Notes under the pieces: generated by a model | What the model was told of the DNA's origin: nothing | Databases searched by the model: none | What the model saw: only the letters and a program-made list of their open reading frames with translations | Assembly (NCBI GenBank): GCA_946612055.1 | Contig: CAMOEH010000163.1 | Location: 1-6,801, forward strand | DNA from: an uncultured Bacillota bacterium | GTDB lineage: Bacteria > Bacillota_I > Bacilli_A > RFN20 > CAG-826 | Length of the DNA: 6,801 bases | Reading direction: 5' to 3' | Made by a program: the position numbers and the translations under genes | In this document: piece by piece, positions 5,289 through 6,801 of the stretch | Position numbering within the stretch: the first letter of the stretch is position 1 | How the letters are laid out: each line of letters starts with the position of its first letter

Positions 5289-6801
5289 ATGGGAAAAAAG
5301 AGAGACGAAAAATTAGATTCGGTTCCAGAAGCTATCAAAAAGCGGGACCAACAAGAAATTGATCGCTTGAAGAAGATCAAGGTTTTTCGTTCGCTTGCCC
5401 AATATATGAAAGGGAGTTGGCGTTTCGTCTTCTTAGCGTGGTTTTTTGTCGCGATGGAAGTTGTTTGCGAAGTCCTCGTTCCTTTCTTTAGCCGCTTTTT
5501 GATCGGAATTATCGACCCTTCGGCTGGCGAAATGGCATCAGCGGGCGTTGATAAAGTTGCAGATTACATTCAACTCAACGTTTCTAATCTTTGGATCTAT
5601 GCCGCTTTGATGGTGGGCATGGCTCTAGTTTCTGCCGCTACAGGCATTATGGCTGGTTTCTTCGCGGCAAAAGCTTCAGCTAAATTTGGCCATAACCTTC
5701 GCCAAGCGATGTATTACCGCATTCAAGAATATTCTTTTGCTAACATCGATAAATTCTCGACGCCATCTTTGGTAACAAGACTAACGACCGACGTCACCAA
5801 TGTTCAAAACTCCGTGCAGATGGTTTTAAGGACCATTGTTCGCGCGCCGATGATGATGATCTTTGCCTTGATCATGTCGGCCATTACTTCTTGGCAACTT
5901 TCTTTGGTCTTCCTTGCTGTTATTCCTTTCTTGGCCGCGGTCTTGTTCGGCGTTGCCATCAAGGTCCATCCGACCTTCGTAAAAGTTTTCAATGCCTACG
6001 ATGATTTGAATGCTTCGGTTCAAGAGAATCTTCAAGGAATTCGTGTTGTTAAATCCTTTGGCCGCGAGCAATTTGAAAACGAGAAATTCGGCCGCGTTTC
6101 TTATTTTATTTACCGCACCTTCATCAAAGCGGAACGCATATTGGCGTTCAACGGCCCAGCGATGCAATTATCCGTGTATGCTTCGATGCTTGTGATTTCT
6201 TGGTTCGGCGCGAAGATTATCGTTTCTTCTAACAACGCGGGAACCTTCACCACAGGCGAAATCACTTCCTTATTCACCTACGTAATGCAGATTTTGAATT
6301 CGTTGATGTTTGTTTCGATGTCTTTTGTCATGATCATCATCGCGAGAAATTCGGCCGAACGTATTACGGAAGTTCTCCAAGAGGTTCCTTCATTAACCTC
6401 TCCGGAAAACGCCATCACCGAAATCGAAAATGGAGCGGTAGATTTCGAGCATGTTTGCTTCCGTTACGATAATGCCGCGAGCAAAAACGTTCTTGATGAT
6501 ATTAACGTTCACATCCCAAGCGGATCGATGGTCGGCATTATCGGGGCTACGGGCTCTTCCAAAACGAGTTTTGTGAATTTGATCGCAAGGTTATATGACG
6601 TTAACGAAGGCTCGGTTAAAGTCGGGGGACGCGATGTACGTGAATATGATTTGGCTTCGTTAAGAGATGCCGTCGCCGTCGTTCTCCAGAAAAACGTTTT
6701 TTTTACTGGGACGATCCGTTCCAATTTGCTTTGGGGCAACGAAAACGCCACCGAAGAGCAAATGAAGCACGCGGCACATCTAGCTTGTGCTGATGAATTT
6801 A
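5289..6801 (+). CDS. ABC exporter half-transporter (ABCB-type), 3' end cut off
   Basis: The first 504 codons of a multidrug/lipid-type ABC exporter; the frame stays open to the window edge. A charged N-tail (1-35) is followed by a six-helix membrane domain (hydrophobic stretches near 44-66, 101-125, 181-200, 202-224, 290-312 and 330-352) with the coupling motif GIRVVKSFGRE (250-260). The nucleotide-binding domain starts near 380: A-loop Tyr393 (FRYDN), Walker A GATGSSKT (419-426) and Q-loop Gln467 (VVLQKN). The Walker A has Ser424 where the consensus has Gly. From memory this TGSSK form recurs in one member of Bacillota heterodimeric exporters, so a partner half-transporter is expected just downstream. 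The signature motif and Walker B lie beyond the window. ATG 5289 is the only standard start in this frame after the TGA at 5232-5234, and it lacks a Shine-Dalgarno sequence. Substrate unknown. Confidence 0.93.
   Translation, partial: MGKKRDEKLDSVPEAIKKRDQQEIDRLKKIKVFRSLAQYMKGSWRFVFLAWFFVAMEVVCEVLVPFFSRFLIGIIDPSAGEMASAGVDKVADYIQLNVSNLWIYAALMVGMALVSAATGIMAGFFAAKASAKFGHNLRQAMYYRIQEYSFANIDKFSTPSLVTRLTTDVTNVQNSVQMVLRTIVRAPMMMIFALIMSAITSWQLSLVFLAVIPFLAAVLFGVAIKVHPTFVKVFNAYDDLNASVQENLQGIRVVKSFGREQFENEKFGRVSYFIYRTFIKAERILAFNGPAMQLSVYASMLVISWFGAKIIVSSNNAGTFTTGEITSLFTYVMQILNSLMFVSMSFVMIIIARNSAERITEVLQEVPSLTSPENAITEIENGAVDFEHVCFRYDNAASKNVLDDINVHIPSGSMVGIIGATGSSKTSFVNLIARLYDVNEGSVKVGGRDVREYDLASLRDAVAVVLQKNVFFTGTIRSNLLWGNENATEEQMKHAAHLACADEF

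Noticed and set aside
5132..5380. 82-codon minus-strand open frame across the glycosylase-ABC junction
   Set aside because: It overlaps the conserved motif 2 of the glycosylase and the ABC N-terminus, with no family resemblance or start signal.
1..6801. A novel defence, mobile or CRISPR-type system
   Set aside because: No repeat array, transposase, integrase, toxin-antitoxin pair, phage gene or direct-repeat boundary was seen; all large genes belong to known housekeeping or transport families.

Overview
The window looks like ordinary chromosomal DNA from a low-to-moderate GC member of the Bacillota, or of a related lineage such as Erysipelotrichia or RF39-like Bacilli. The main reason is the order rqcP - ftsH - dusB. 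These three genes lie in the same order in the Bacillus subtilis yabO...ftsH...dusB neighbourhood, although there other genes (divIC, tilS, hprT, coaX, hslO) sit between them. TGA is used as a stop codon (rqcP, dusB and the glycosylase all end in TGA), so the standard code applies and a TGA=Trp mollicute is unlikely. No species can be named from the sequence.

Layout from left to right. Positions 1-57 may hold the 3' end of a plus-strand gene; its stop overlaps a GTG start of a small 72-residue hypothetical ORF (54-272). That ORF converges on a minus-strand, membrane-anchored alpha/beta hydrolase (269-1237). The two stop codons overlap inside a small hairpin. The hydrolase is unusual in having cysteine at the nucleophile-elbow position and ten cysteines in all. 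A 75-base divergent gap separates it from a plus-strand run that fills the rest of the window: rqcP (1313-1582), ftsH (1661-3742), an intrinsic terminator (3747-3767), dusB (3778-4755), a hypoxanthine/uracil-DNA glycosylase-like gene whose start overlaps the dusB stop (4752-5231), and the first 504 codons of an ABC exporter half-transporter that runs off the right edge (5289-6801).

Functional themes are translation quality control (RqcP), membrane protein quality control (FtsH), tRNA modification (DusB), DNA base-damage repair (the glycosylase) and export (the ABC protein). The dusB-glycosylase pair looks translationally coupled. Otherwise adjacency mostly reflects old synteny and gives little sign of one pathway. 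Start signals are mixed: ftsH has a strong Shine-Dalgarno site, while rqcP, dusB and the ABC gene have none visible, and rqcP may be leaderless.

I found no CRISPR array, RNA gene, insertion sequence, phage gene or obvious new defence system. The most interesting points are modest: the cysteine-nucleophile hydrolase, the probable leaderless rqcP, the compact synteny block, the deaminated-base glycosylase coupled to dusB, and the non-canonical Walker A motif of the ABC protein. No stretch over 300 bases lacks a gene.
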